From contig JAYRKT010000018.1 in the NCBI GenBank assembly GCA_041905595.1, positions 16,382-80,381 of the forward strand: a stretch of 64,000 bases of DNA, given 5' to 3'. Positions 52,243 through 61,459 of the stretch are shown piece by piece. Source of the stretch: Aliitabrizicola sp041905595 (GTDB lineage: Bacteria; Pseudomonadota; Alphaproteobacteria; Rhodobacterales; Rhodobacteraceae). Below the pieces are notes generated by a model. It did not search any database. It was not told the DNA's origin and worked only from the letters and a program-made list of their open reading frames with translations. The first letter of the stretch is position 1. Each line of letters starts with the position of its first letter. The translations under genes were made by a program, and so were the position numbers.

Positions 52243-53685
52243 ATGGGCGAGCCAAGGCTGATCGAGATTTCCCCCGTCACCCGCGTCGAAGGCCACGGCA
52301 AGGTCACGATCCATCTGAACGACCGCAACGAGGTCGACGAGGCGCGGCTGCATATCGTCGAGTTCCGCGGCTTCGAGCGGTTCATCCGTGGCCGGCTTCT
52401 GTGGGAAGTGCCGGTGATCGTGCAGCGGCTTTGCGGGATCTGCCCGGTCAGCCACCACCTCGCCGCCGCAAAGGCGATGGACATGATCGTGGGCGTCGAT
52501 GTGCTGCCGCCCACCGCCGAAAAGATGCGCCGGCTCATGCATTACGGGCAGGTGATGCAAAGCCATGTCCTGCATTTCTTCCACCTTGCCGCGCCCGATC
52601 TGTTGTTCGGCTTTGGCGCTCCGGCCGAGCGGCGCAACATCTTCGAGGTGATCCGCGAGAACCCCGAGCTTGGCCGCCGCGCCGTCGCCATGCGCCGCTT
52701 CGGGCAGGAGATCATCGAGGCGACCGCCGGCAAGAAGATCCACGGCACCGGGGCGGTGCCGGGCGGGATCAACCGCAATCTCGACATTGCCATCCGCGAC
52801 CGCCTGTTGGCGCAGGTCGACGACATGCTGGCCTGGGCGCAGGATGCGCTGGCGCTGGCGCGCGGCTACACGCTGGACCATGCTGATCTCGTGGCGAATT
52901 TCGCGGCCTTTCCGTCGAACCACATGGCACTGGCCCGGGCCGGGGATGGCGCGCTTGATCTCTACCATGGCCAGTTGCGCGCCATCGATTCCGCGGGCGG
53001 AACAATCTTCGAGGGGCTCGACTACAGCCGCTACCACGAAGTCCTGGTGGAGGACGTGCGTCCCTGGTCTTACATGAAATTCCCTTTCATCCGGGATCTC
53101 GGCTCCGAGGCGGGCTGGTATCGGGTCGGGCCGCTGGCGCGGATGAACGTCGCGGCCTTCATCGACACGCCCTTGGCCGATGCCGCGCATCGCGAGCTGA
53201 AGGCAGCAACGGGCGGGCGGCCCAACGACACCGCGCTGGCCAATCACTGGGCCCGCATGATCGAGGTCCTGCATTGCGTCGAGAAGATCCGCGAGCTCCT
53301 GCATGATGCCGATCTTCAGGGCCGCGACCTTATCGCCACGGGCGAGCGGCGGAGGGAAGGGATCGGCGTGATCGAGGCGCCGCGCGGCAACCTCATCCAC
53401 CACTATCAGGTCGACGAGCACGATCAGGTGACCTTCTGCAATCTCATCGTCTCGACCACCCACAACAACGAGGGCATGAACCGCGCGGTCAAGGATGTGG
53501 CGGTGCGCTATCTGGGCGGGCAGGAGCGGATCAGCGAAGGGATGCTGAACCATGTCGAGGTCGCCATCCGCGCCTTCGATCCGTGTTTGTCTTGCGCGAC
53601 GCACGCCCTTGGACAGATGCCGCTGAAGGTCGAGCTGTTCGATGCCGAAGGCCGGCTTGTTGACAGCAGGTCCCGGAATGGCTGA
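52243..53685 (+). CDS. hoxH: HoxH, large subunit of NAD-linked [NiFe] hydrogenase
   Basis: 480 residues. Active-site ligands Cys64 and Cys67 (RLCGICPVSHH) and Cys448, Cys451 (DPCLSCATH). The tail after His454 (26 residues) is the extension removed by the specific protease once nickel is inserted. Full active-site motifs show it should be catalytic. Maturation needs hyp genes, which are not in this window. The stop overlaps the protease start by 8 bases. Confidence 0.94.
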   Translation: MGEPRLIEISPVTRVEGHGKVTIHLNDRNEVDEARLHIVEFRGFERFIRGRLLWEVPVIVQRLCGICPVSHHLAAAKAMDMIVGVDVLPPTAEKMRRLMHYGQVMQSHVLHFFHLAAPDLLFGFGAPAERRNIFEVIRENPELGRRAVAMRRFGQEIIEATAGKKIHGTGAVPGGINRNLDIAIRDRLLAQVDDMLAWAQDALALARGYTLDHADLVANFAAFPSNHMALARAGDGALDLYHGQLRAIDSAGGTIFEGLDYSRYHEVLVEDVRPWSYMKFPFIRDLGSEAGWYRVGPLARMNVAAFIDTPLADAAHRELKAATGGRPNDTALANHWARMIEVLHCVEKIRELLHDADLQGRDLIATGERRREGIGVIEAPRGNLIHHYQVDEHDQVTFCNLIVSTTHNNEGMNRAVKDVAVRYLGGQERISEGMLNHVEVAIRAFDPCLSCATHALGQMPLKVELFDAEGRLVDSRSRNG

Positions 53686-54187
53686 CCCCGGCGAGCTGCT
53701 GGTCATCGGCTATGGCAATCCGGGACGCGGCGACGACGGACTTGGCCCGGAATTCGCCCGACGGCTGGCCGCGATGGCCGAGCCGGGAGTCCGGGTAGAG
53801 ATCGACTACCAGTTGACTGTCGATCATGCGCTGATGGTTGCCGGTGTCGATCTCGTGCTCTTCGTCGATGCGGCGACGGGTCTTGCCGAGCCTTGCGAAT
53901 TGCGGCGTCTCTCCCGAGATCCGCAGGCCGCACTCGATAGCCACAGCCTGTCGCCCGAGGCGGTGCTGGCGCTGGCCGAGATCCTTTTTGGCCAATGCGC
54001 CGAGGCCAGCGTACTTGCCATCGAAGGCGAAAACTTCGGCGAAGTTCGCGAGGGGCTGAGCCCCGTGGCCGAGCGTAATCTTGTCCTCGGGCAGGAGATG
54101 TTCCGCGCCTGGCGGGCTGGCCAGTCCACCCTGCCAATGGCCACCCAGGCGGCCGGGACGCGGGACGGCGCCTGCGCCGGTCGTTGA
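53678..54187 (+). CDS. hoxW: HoxW, hydrogenase maturation endopeptidase
   Basis: 169 residues from ATG at 53678, inside the 3' end of hoxH. VIGYGNPGRGDDGLGPEFAR and DLVLFVDAATG are the M52/HycI-HoxW motifs (Glu and Asp nickel-sensing ligands), HSLSPEAVLALAEILFG follows. It would cut the HoxH tail after His454. An alternative start 12 residues earlier at 53642 is less likely. Confidence 0.9.
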   Translation: MADPGELLVIGYGNPGRGDDGLGPEFARRLAAMAEPGVRVEIDYQLTVDHALMVAGVDLVLFVDAATGLAEPCELRRLSRDPQAALDSHSLSPEAVLALAEILFGQCAEASVLAIEGENFGEVREGLSPVAERNLVLGQEMFRAWRAGQSTLPMATQAAGTRDGACAGR

Positions 54188-54215
54188 ACCGATCCGACTC
54201 TCGGCGAATCGGTTC
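54186..54215 (+). terminator. Hairpin directly after hoxW
   Basis: GAACCGAT / ATCGGTTC outer stem (8 bp) plus an inner CCGA/TCGG pair with CTC loop, beginning inside the stop codon. No U-tract. Likely end of the hox operon. Confidence 0.55.
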
Positions 54216-54349
54216 GCCGCGCTCCCTTGGGGGCTTTCCCTTCTGGAGTTGACTGCGCGGCTTCCCAAGCTGCAGTGCAGCGTCATTTTGTCCTGCGAAG
54301 ATAACGGGTTGGCTGACAGTGTCGAGCCGAAGCTCGCCTTCGTGGCCAA

Positions 54350-54391
54350 GGTCTAGACCGCCCGGCCTAGCCCAATCGGCCTAGACCGATC
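54350..54391. repeat. Three tandem 14-bp repeats
   Basis: GGTCTAGACCGCCC, GGCCTAGCCCAATC and GGCCTAGACCGATC follow one another without gap. The first holds a perfect palindrome GGTCTAGACC and the others match GGYCTAGRCC closely. They lie about 170 bases upstream of the RTX peroxidase gene and after the hoxW hairpin, in an otherwise gene-free 54188-54560 stretch. Probably binding sites for a regulator. Confidence 0.6.
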
Positions 54392-54560
54392 GCATGAGGG
54401 GCTATGCCATATGCATGGCTTTTCCGAAGGCGGAAATCGGCTCACGCTTAAGACCAACAAGTGCTTTAGCCCTTGACAGGCGCCGCTCCTGGTCGCGGCC
54501 GGTCGGGGCGCGATCGATTGCAGCCAGCCCGGTTGTCGGGCGAGCCAGATGGAGAGTGTT

Positions 54561-57500
54561 ATGGTCAAATACAATCGCGCCGATCTCGATTTCATCCTTG
54601 ATCAGATCAAGATATCCGAAGACCATACCGCCGCGATCAATGCCGGAGGCGACCCGCAGGCCTCGCTGATCGCGCTTGTGGGCGATACACAGCAGATGCT
54701 GGGGATCCGGACGATCTCTGGCATCTACAACAACCTCCTACCCGGAAACGAAACCTATGGCGCGGTCGACCAGCCCTTCCCGAAGCTGGTCGATACTCCG
54801 TCGCCCCTTGCCTATGCGCCGAATACCAATGTCACCGACAGCACACCACGAACGGTCTCGAACCTGATCGCGGACCAGACGAGCCTCAATCCTGCGGCGA
54901 CCGAGGCTTTCAACAGCGTCTCGAGCCAACCGGGTGCCAGTTTTGAGCAGGCCACGACCATCCTTCAGGACGGGGACGGGAAGTTCGTGCGCGGTCCGGA
55001 TGGGAAGTTCGTCCAGGTCCTGCAGTTCGACGACAGTGGTAACCCCGTCCAGCTTTACACCATCCCGAACGTCTCGACCCAGGCTGCGACGGTGCCGCCG
55101 ATCAACACGATGATGACGCTGTTCGGCCAGTTCTTCGATCACGGGCTGGATTCGATCAACAAGGGCGGGTCGGGCACCGTGACGATCGCGCTTGATCCAA
55201 GCGACGACCTCTACAACTCCTCGCCGACCGCGGCGAATGTCATCACACTGACCCGCGCGACCCTTGATGCGGACGGCAACACCACCAACTCGACGACGCC
55301 GTTCATCGACCAGAACCAGACCTATGGCTCGATCGAGTCTCAGAACGCTTTCCTGCGGGAATATGTTCGCGATGCCACCGGCGTCCATGCAACCGGCGCG
55401 CTGCTGCAGGGCGCCGACGGCGGACTGGCGACCTGGGCCGACATCAAGGCGCAGGCGCTGAACGTGCTTGGCATCGAGCTTGACAACATGGATGTCCTCG
55501 ACATCCCAACCGTAGCGACCGACCTTTATGGCAACCTCGTCCTCAGCGGGGGGAATGCGCAGATCGTCCTCGCCGATGGCACGCTTGCAGCCGGCACTCC
55601 CGGCAGCCCTGTCGACGCGACGCTGGCGAAAGGTACAGGCCATCCGTTCCTCCTCGACATCGCCCACGGCGCCGACCCGTCGCAGCCTGGTTACAACGCC
55701 GCCCTTCTTGACCAGCATTTCATCGCCGGCGACGGGCGTGCGAACGAGAATATCGGCCTGACCGCGATCCATTCTGTCTTCCATTCCGAGCACAACCGGC
55801 TGCTGGAGAACACCAAGGCCCTGATCATCGAACAGGCCATGGCGGGCGATACCGCCTTCCTGAACGAATGGATCACCAACGACTTTGCGCTAGACCATGT
55901 TCTGACAGCTGCTGAAGTCACCACCCTGCAATGGGACGGGAACCGGCTGTTCCATGCTGCGAAGTTCGGCACCGAGATGCAGTACCAGCACCTGGTGTTC
56001 GAGGAATTCGCCCGCAAGCTTGAACCGGCCATCGGCGAGTTCCCGGGCTATGACGCCACAATCGACCCGGCGATCACGGCGGAGTTCGCCAATGTGGTCT
56101 ATCGCTTCGGCCATTCGATGCTGACCGAAAGCATCGACCGCTTCTCGACCGACGGAACGAAGTCCGACCTCTACCTGATCGACGCCTTCCTCAACCCAGG
56201 CGCCTTCTACCGGACGGACGTCACCGGTGCGAAGGACCTCAACATCGACCAGGCGATCGGCAACATCATCCGTGGCTCGGCGACGCAGGCCGCCAACGAG
56301 ATCGACGAATTCGTCACCGATGCGTTGCGCGACAACCTGGTTGGCGTGCCCTTGGATCTCGCGGCGCTTAACATCGCCCGCGGACGCGACACCAATGCGC
56401 CGTCCTTGAACCAGGCGCGCGAGGCCTTCTTCGCCGCCTCGGGGGACACGCGGCTTACCCCTTATGCGAACTGGACCGAGTTCGGCGCCAACCTCAAGCA
56501 TCCCGCATCGTTGGTCAACTTCATTGCGGCATACGGCACCCACGCCTCGATCCTGGCCGCGACGACCGATGCCGAGCGCCGCGCAGCCGCCACTGCGCTG
56601 CTCTCGGACAGCGCCTTCATGAACGGTGCAGCGGCCGATACAGGGCTGGACAACGTCGACTTCTGGATCGGCGGCCTGGCCGAGCGGACCGAACCCTTCG
56701 GCGGGATGCTGGGATCGACCTTCGCCTATGTGTTCAACAACCAGCTTCAGTCGCTGCAGAACCATGACCGGTTCTATTACCTCGGACGTCTGGGCGGCAC
56801 GCATCTTCTGCAAGAGATCGAGACGAGTTCCTTCGCCCAGATGATCGTGCGCAACTCGAACACCACCCATATCGCGCTCGACAACTTCTCGACCCCCGCC
56901 TACACGCTCGAGGTTGATCCGACCAAGCAGTGGAACAACATCGCCGGAGCTTGGACGAATGCTGATCCGACCGGGGTGGTACGCCACCTCGACCCTGAAG
57001 GAAATGTGATCCCTAACTTCATCGACTACACCGGCTCCGAGCATCTCGTGATCGGTGGCACCGAGGGCAACGACACGATCTATGGTGGCGACGGCATCGA
57101 CCACATCTGGGGCGATGGCGGCAACGACCGGATCGACGGTGGCCGCGATGGTGACAACATCCAGGCCGGCGCCGGTGACGACATCATCACGGACATCTTT
57201 GGAGACGACATCATCCGGGGAGGTGACGGCAACGACGTCATCCAATCGGGCCTTGGCCTCGACATCGTCAACGGCGATGACGGGAATGACGCGATCATCG
57301 CCATCACCAACGCGACTCCGGATGCCTTCGGCGGCCAGGGCAACGACTTCTTCATTGGCACCCAGTCGGTTCGCGGCGCCCAGCAGGGTAACGAGGGCGA
57401 CGACTGGTTCCAGGGCGGAGGCGGCGGGACCGGCGACAATGGCGGTGCCCCGGTGGTTGCTCTTCAGGATGGCGTAAAGGGGAACGACGTCTTTGTCGGC

Positions 57501-59648
57501 GACGGCAATGACGACAACTTCTTCGGCGAGGGCGGCGACGATATCTTCGTCGGCTCGGGCGGCATCAACCGGATGCAAGGCGATTCCGGCTTCGACTGGG
57601 CAACCTACAAGGACAACGTCTCGGTCGTGGCAGACCTGACCTCGCCCGCGCTGCTGCCGGTCCCCAACACGGTGCGCGAACGCTTCCTCTTTGTCGAAGG
57701 TCTTGCGGGTTCGCAAGGCAACGACGTGCTTCTGGGGACGGATTCGACGGCGGCGACGATCGTCAACGAAGGCGTGCAGGGCAGCGTACTCGATCAGGCC
57801 GGCATCACCCGCATCCAAGGGTTGCAGGCGCTGCTGGACAACGCCCTTGGCGGGCCGGTGACCTCGTTCGGCGCGGGCAACATCATTCTCGGTGGAGCCG
57901 GCAACGACACCATCACCGGTCGGAATGGCGATGACATCATCGATGGCGACAAATGGCTTGACGTGCTGATCCGCAACGACAAGGGAACCGCGAGCACCCT
58001 CGACGATAGCTTCCACAAGAGCGCCGAGGAATTGCGGGCGGGACTGCTCAACGGCACAGTCAACCCGGGTAATCTGAGCATCGTGCGGACAATCCGGGAT
58101 GCAGCGGCCAATGGCACGGCGGATCGGGCCGTCTATCAGGGCAATCGGGCAGACTACATCATCACGACGATCGCCGGGGTGACCACGATCCAGGACACGG
58201 TGGCCAACCGGGATGGAACCGACAAACTGACGAACATCGAGTTCCTGCAGTTTGCCGACGTGACGATCCCCGTTCCGGGGCCGGCGCCAGCCAACAACCC
58301 GGCGACCGGCAGCCCAACGATCAGCGATACGACCCCGACGCAGGGCTTCGCTATCACTGCCAACCTTGCCGGAGTTTCCGATCTTGACGGGTTCAACCCG
58401 GCGACGGCGAGCTTCCAGTGGCAGGCCTTGGTGAGCGGCATCTGGACCTCGATCGTCGGGGCCACCGCCATCTCGTTCACTCCGGCCGCAGCCCAGGTAG
58501 GCCAGCAACTGCGCGTGGTCGTCAGCTTCAATGACACGCTCGGCAATCCCGAGAGCGTCGTGTCTGACGGCACGACGATTGTCGGCAACAACTTTGTCGG
58601 CAACGGCAACGCGAATGGCTTCACCGGCAATGCTGGCGACGACCGTGCAGTGGGCAACGGCGGCAACGATACGCTAAGCGGGCTGGCCGGGAACGACTCG
58701 CTGTTCGGCGGCTCGGCCAACGACTCGCTGAACGGCGGAACCGGCGACGACTCCATGGATGGCGGCGCGGGCAATGACGTCTTTGTCGTCGACAGTGCCG
58801 GCGACATCGTTGTCGAGCTTGCAGGCGGCGGCACCGACCGCGTGAACACGACGCTGAACAGCTTCAACCTCGCCACCAGCGCCGCCAACGTCGAGAACCT
58901 CACTTTCACCGGAACCGGCGACTTCACCGGAATCGGCAGCGGCTCAGCGAACACCATCATCGGCGGCGGCGGGAACGATTCGATCTTCGGCAGCGGCGGA
59001 AATGACTCGATCACCGGCAACGCCGGAAACGACACGATCGACGGCGGGACTGGGGCCGATACGATGGTCGGCGGGGCGGGCAACGACACTTACTATGTCA
59101 ACTCCACCTCGGATATCGTGACCGAAGTCGCGGGCAACGGCACGGACACGATCATCACGACCGTGACTCGTACAGCCTCGACCAGCATCGAGAACATGAT
59201 CCTGGACGGGACCGCCGACATCAATGCCACCGGCACTCAGTTCCGCAATATCCTGACCGGCAACTCCGGCGCGAATGTGCTGAACGGGCTCGATGGCAAT
59301 GACACGCTTATAGGTGGGCTCGGCAACGATACACTCAACGGCGGGAATGGAACCGACACCCTGATAGGCGGAGGTGGCAACGACTCGCTGGTCGGCGGGG
59401 CAAACGTGGACAGCTTCGTCTTCGACACCACCGGGTTTGGCAACGACCGCATCTCGGGCTTTGTCGCGACGGCCGGAGTCGATCACGAGGTCATCAACCT
59501 CTCCGGACTTGGCCTGACCGGATTTGTCGATCTCACTGTCAGCTCGACAGCCTCCGGTGCGCTGATCGACGTGGCGGGTCACGGCACGATCCTGGTCGAA
59601 GGCGTGGCCGCAGCCAGCATCACCGCGGACGACTTCCTGTTCGCCTGA
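54561..59648 (+). CDS. Secreted animal-type haem peroxidase with RTX repeats
   Basis: About 1695 residues. Residues about 150-770 form an animal-type haem peroxidase domain: LFGQFFDHGLDS (distal His194) and VYRFGHSMLTESIDR (proximal His518). RTX nonapeptide repeats GGxGxDxU occur at about residues 832-917, 972-1012, 1110-1135, 1355-1420, 1465-1505 and 1570-1615, and an Ig-like insert lies at about 1240-1345. The C-terminus carries an uncleaved type I secretion signal and no N-terminal signal peptide is seen. Start ATG at 54561 with GGAG in place; an ATG at 54549 is also possible. Exported by the ABC/MFP pair downstream. Likely function is extracellular halide or phenol oxidation; substrate unknown. 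Confidence 0.88.
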   Translation: MVKYNRADLDFILDQIKISEDHTAAINAGGDPQASLIALVGDTQQMLGIRTISGIYNNLLPGNETYGAVDQPFPKLVDTPSPLAYAPNTNVTDSTPRTVSNLIADQTSLNPAATEAFNSVSSQPGASFEQATTILQDGDGKFVRGPDGKFVQVLQFDDSGNPVQLYTIPNVSTQAATVPPINTMMTLFGQFFDHGLDSINKGGSGTVTIALDPSDDLYNSSPTAANVITLTRATLDADGNTTNSTTPFIDQNQTYGSIESQNAFLREYVRDATGVHATGALLQGADGGLATWADIKAQALNVLGIELDNMDVLDIPTVATDLYGNLVLSGGNAQIVLADGTLAAGTPGSPVDATLAKGTGHPFLLDIAHGADPSQPGYNAALLDQHFIAGDGRANENIGLTAIHSVFHSEHNRLLENTKALIIEQAMAGDTAFLNEWITNDFALDHVLTAAEVTTLQWDGNRLFHAAKFGTEMQYQHLVFEEFARKLEPAIGEFPGYDATIDPAITAEFANVVYRFGHSMLTESIDRFSTDGTKSDLYLIDAFLNPGAFYRTDVTGAKDLNIDQAIGNIIRGSATQAANEIDEFVTDALRDNLVGVPLDLAALNIARGRDTNAPSLNQAREAFFAASGDTRLTPYANWTEFGANLKHPASLVNFIAAYGTHASILAATTDAERRAAATALLSDSAFMNGAAADTGLDNVDFWIGGLAERTEPFGGMLGSTFAYVFNNQLQSLQNHDRFYYLGRLGGTHLLQEIETSSFAQMIVRNSNTTHIALDNFSTPAYTLEVDPTKQWNNIAGAWTNADPTGVVRHLDPEGNVIPNFIDYTGSEHLVIGGTEGNDTIYGGDGIDHIWGDGGNDRIDGGRDGDNIQAGAGDDIITDIFGDDIIRGGDGNDVIQSGLGLDIVNGDDGNDAIIAITNATPDAFGGQGNDFFIGTQSVRGAQQGNEGDDWFQGGGGGTGDNGGAPVVALQDGVKGNDVFVGDGNDDNFFGEGGDDIFVGSGGINRMQGDSGFDWATYKDNVSVVADLTSPALLPVPNTVRERFLFVEGLAGSQGNDVLLGTDSTAATIVNEGVQGSVLDQAGITRIQGLQALLDNALGGPVTSFGAGNIILGGAGNDTITGRNGDDIIDGDKWLDVLIRNDKGTASTLDDSFHKSAEELRAGLLNGTVNPGNLSIVRTIRDAAANGTADRAVYQGNRADYIITTIAGVTTIQDTVANRDGTDKLTNIEFLQFADVTIPVPGPAPANNPATGSPTISDTTPTQGFAITANLAGVSDLDGFNPATASFQWQALVSGIWTSIVGATAISFTPAAAQVGQQLRVVVSFNDTLGNPESVVSDGTTIVGNNFVGNGNANGFTGNAGDDRAVGNGGNDTLSGLAGNDSLFGGSANDSLNGGTGDDSMDGGAGNDVFVVDSAGDIVVELAGGGTDRVNTTLNSFNLATSAANVENLTFTGTGDFTGIGSGSANTIIGGGGNDSIFGSGGNDSITGNAGNDTIDGGTGADTMVGGAGNDTYYVNSTSDIVTEVAGNGTDTIITTVTRTASTSIENMILDGTADINATGTQFRNILTGNSGANVLNGLDGNDTLIGGLGNDTLNGGNGTDTLIGGGGNDSLVGGANVDSFVFDTTGFGNDRISGFVATAGVDHEVINLSGLGLTGFVDLTVSSTASGALIDVAGHGTILVEGVAAASITADDFLFA
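57055..59400 (+). repeat. RTX calcium-binding nonapeptide repeat clusters
   Basis: Clusters of GGxGxDxUx repeats (for example GGDGIDHIWGDGGNDRIDGG) coding for calcium-binding beta-rolls, in six groups separated by linkers and one Ig-like insert. They are coding repeats, not DNA-level elements. Confidence 0.88.
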
Positions 59649-59660
59649 CTTGTGTCACTG

Positions 59661-59692
59661 CGCCGTCCGGCTTCGAAGGAGGCCGGACGGCG
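59661..59692 (+). terminator. Hairpin between RTX gene and exporter genes
   Basis: A perfect 11-bp stem CGCCGTCCGGC / GCCGGACGGCG with a 10-base loop, 13 bases after the RTX protein stop. No U-tract follows. Probably a partial terminator that keeps exporter expression below that of its substrate. Confidence 0.6.
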
Positions 59693-59737
59693 GCATTGGC
59701 GCCAGCCTGACAGAACCGTCTCGGGAGAGCCTCAATC

Positions 59738-61459
59738 ATGAATTCCGGTCTTGACGAGTTGCGCCACGCCCGGCGGGAAAGCCTTGGGCTTTTCTGGGTG
59801 GCCTTTGCCTTCAGTGTCGTGGTTAACATCCTGATGCTGACCGGACCGCTCTACATGCTGCAGGTTTATGACCGCGTCCTGGGGAGCCGATCACGCGAGA
59901 CGCTGGTGGCGCTTTCCATCCTGGTCGCTGGCCTGTTCCTGGGCATGGGAATTCTCGATCATGCCCGGGCGCGAGTCATGACCATCATCGGCGCCCGCTT
60001 CCAGGACCGACTGGACCGCCGGGTCTTCGCTGCTGCGCTCAAGCGCTCGGCGGCGGCACCAACCGATCCCGCCGCGCAGGCTGCACAGCGCGACCTCGAG
60101 GCGATCCAGCGGTTGCTTGCCTCACCGGTCTTGATCGCGCTGTTCGACCTTCCCTGGACGCCAATGTTTATTGCGGCAATCTTTGTGCTTCATCCTTGGC
60201 TTGGCTGGGTAGCGGTCGGGGGTGGGGCGTTCCTGATCTTCGTCACCCTGGTCAACCAATGGGCGACGCGGACCCCGCAGCGGCTGGCGACCGGCGCGGG
60301 GATGCGGTCCGAGCGTCTGTCTGAACAACTGAAATCCGAGGCCGAGGTGCTTCAGGCCCTTGGCATGACGGAAGCTGGGTTCGATCGCTGGAGCATTGCG
60401 CGGCGCGAGGCCTTGCGCCAGGCGATCCGCGCTTCGGGGCTGGGTGGCATGTTCGGGGCGATCTCCAAGACCTTCCGCATGTTTCTGCAGTCGGCGGTGC
60501 TCGGGGTCGGCGCCCTTTTGGTGCTGAAGGGAGAGATGACGGGTGGCGCGATGATCGCCGGGTCCATCCTGATGGGGCGCGCCCTTGCCCCGATCGAGAT
60601 GGCCGTTGGCCAGTGGGCCGTGGTACAGCGCGCCGTCGAAGGCTGGAAGCGACTGGGGGAACTGCTCGGCAAGGTGCCGCAGGCAAGTTCAACGATCAGG
60701 CTGCCCCGTCCGAACGGTCATCTGAACGTCGAACAGCTGACAGTTGTGCCGCCGGGCGAGTCCGTTGCTACACTGCGGCTGCTGAATTTCAGCCTCGCGC
60801 CCGGGCAGGCCGTCGGTGTGATCGGCCCATCCGGGGCAGGCAAGACCTGTCTTGCCCGTGCCTTGACCGGCGTCTGGAAGCCGTCAGGCGGCGTCATCCG
60901 GCTCGACGGGGCGACGCTCGATCAGTACGACCCCACCATGCTTGGCCGCCTGATCGGCTATCTGCCGCAGCGGGTCGCGCTGTTCGAGGGCACCATCGCC
61001 GAGAACATCGCCCGCCTGGACAGGAATGCCGACAGCGAAAGGATCGTCGAAGCGGCGCGCAGGGCAGCTGCACATGACATGATCGTGCGCCTGCCAGAAG
61101 GCTACGAGACGCGGGTTTCCGGTATCGGCGGCCGCCTGTCCGGGGGCCAGTTGCAAAGGATCGGCTTGGCCCGGGCGCTTTACGGCGATCCGGTGATAGT
61201 CATCCTTGACGAGCCGAACTCCAACCTCGACAACGACGGGTCGTTGGCGCTGAACCTGGCAATCCGTGCGCTCAAGGCCGAGGGAAAATGCGTGCTCATC
61301 ATGGCGCATCGTCCGGCCGCCATCCAGGAATGCGACCTGTTGCTGGTGATCGAGGACGGCGTCCGCAAGGCATTTGGTCCGCGCGACGCGATCTTGCGCG
61401 AGGTCGTGCGCAACCACACTGAGATCCTCAGGTCGGCGAATGCAGGGGGCGTGGCATGA
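59738..61459 (+). CDS. Type I secretion ABC exporter (PrtD type)
   Basis: 573 residues. Six-helix membrane half followed by an ATPase with Walker A GPSGAGKTCLARAL, signature LSGGQLQRIGLARAL and Walker B VIVILDEPNSNLD. The peptidase-like N-terminal extension of HlyB is absent, as in PrtD/LapB-less RTX exporters. It is coupled to the HlyD-type gene by 4 bases. Outer-membrane TolC is not in the window. Confidence 0.93.
   Translation: MNSGLDELRHARRESLGLFWVAFAFSVVVNILMLTGPLYMLQVYDRVLGSRSRETLVALSILVAGLFLGMGILDHARARVMTIIGARFQDRLDRRVFAAALKRSAAAPTDPAAQAAQRDLEAIQRLLASPVLIALFDLPWTPMFIAAIFVLHPWLGWVAVGGGAFLIFVTLVNQWATRTPQRLATGAGMRSERLSEQLKSEAEVLQALGMTEAGFDRWSIARREALRQAIRASGLGGMFGAISKTFRMFLQSAVLGVGALLVLKGEMTGGAMIAGSILMGRALAPIEMAVGQWAVVQRAVEGWKRLGELLGKVPQASSTIRLPRPNGHLNVEQLTVVPPGESVATLRLLNFSLAPGQAVGVIGPSGAGKTCLARALTGVWKPSGGVIRLDGATLDQYDPTMLGRLIGYLPQRVALFEGTIAENIARLDRNADSERIVEAARRAAAHDMIVRLPEGYETRVSGIGGRLSGGQLQRIGLARALYGDPVIVILDEPNSNLDNDGSLALNLAIRALKAEGKCVLIMAHRPAAIQECDLLLVIEDGVRKAFGPRDAILREVVRNHTEILRSANAGGVA

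Noticed and set aside
51574..53706. Open frame of 710 codons on the minus strand
   Set aside because: Antisense to hoxYH, which carry full family motifs.
54188..54356. Frame ending LAFVAKV downstream of hoxW
   Set aside because: No start codon with ribosome site and no family recognised; treated as non-coding.
55890..58508. Open frame of 872 codons on the minus strand
   Set aside because: Lies entirely opposite the RTX peroxidase, whose repeats create mirrored repeats in the antisense frame.
57055..59400. CRISPR-like repetitive stretch
   Set aside because: The repeats are coding GGxGxDxU motifs with varying codons, not direct DNA repeats with spacers.
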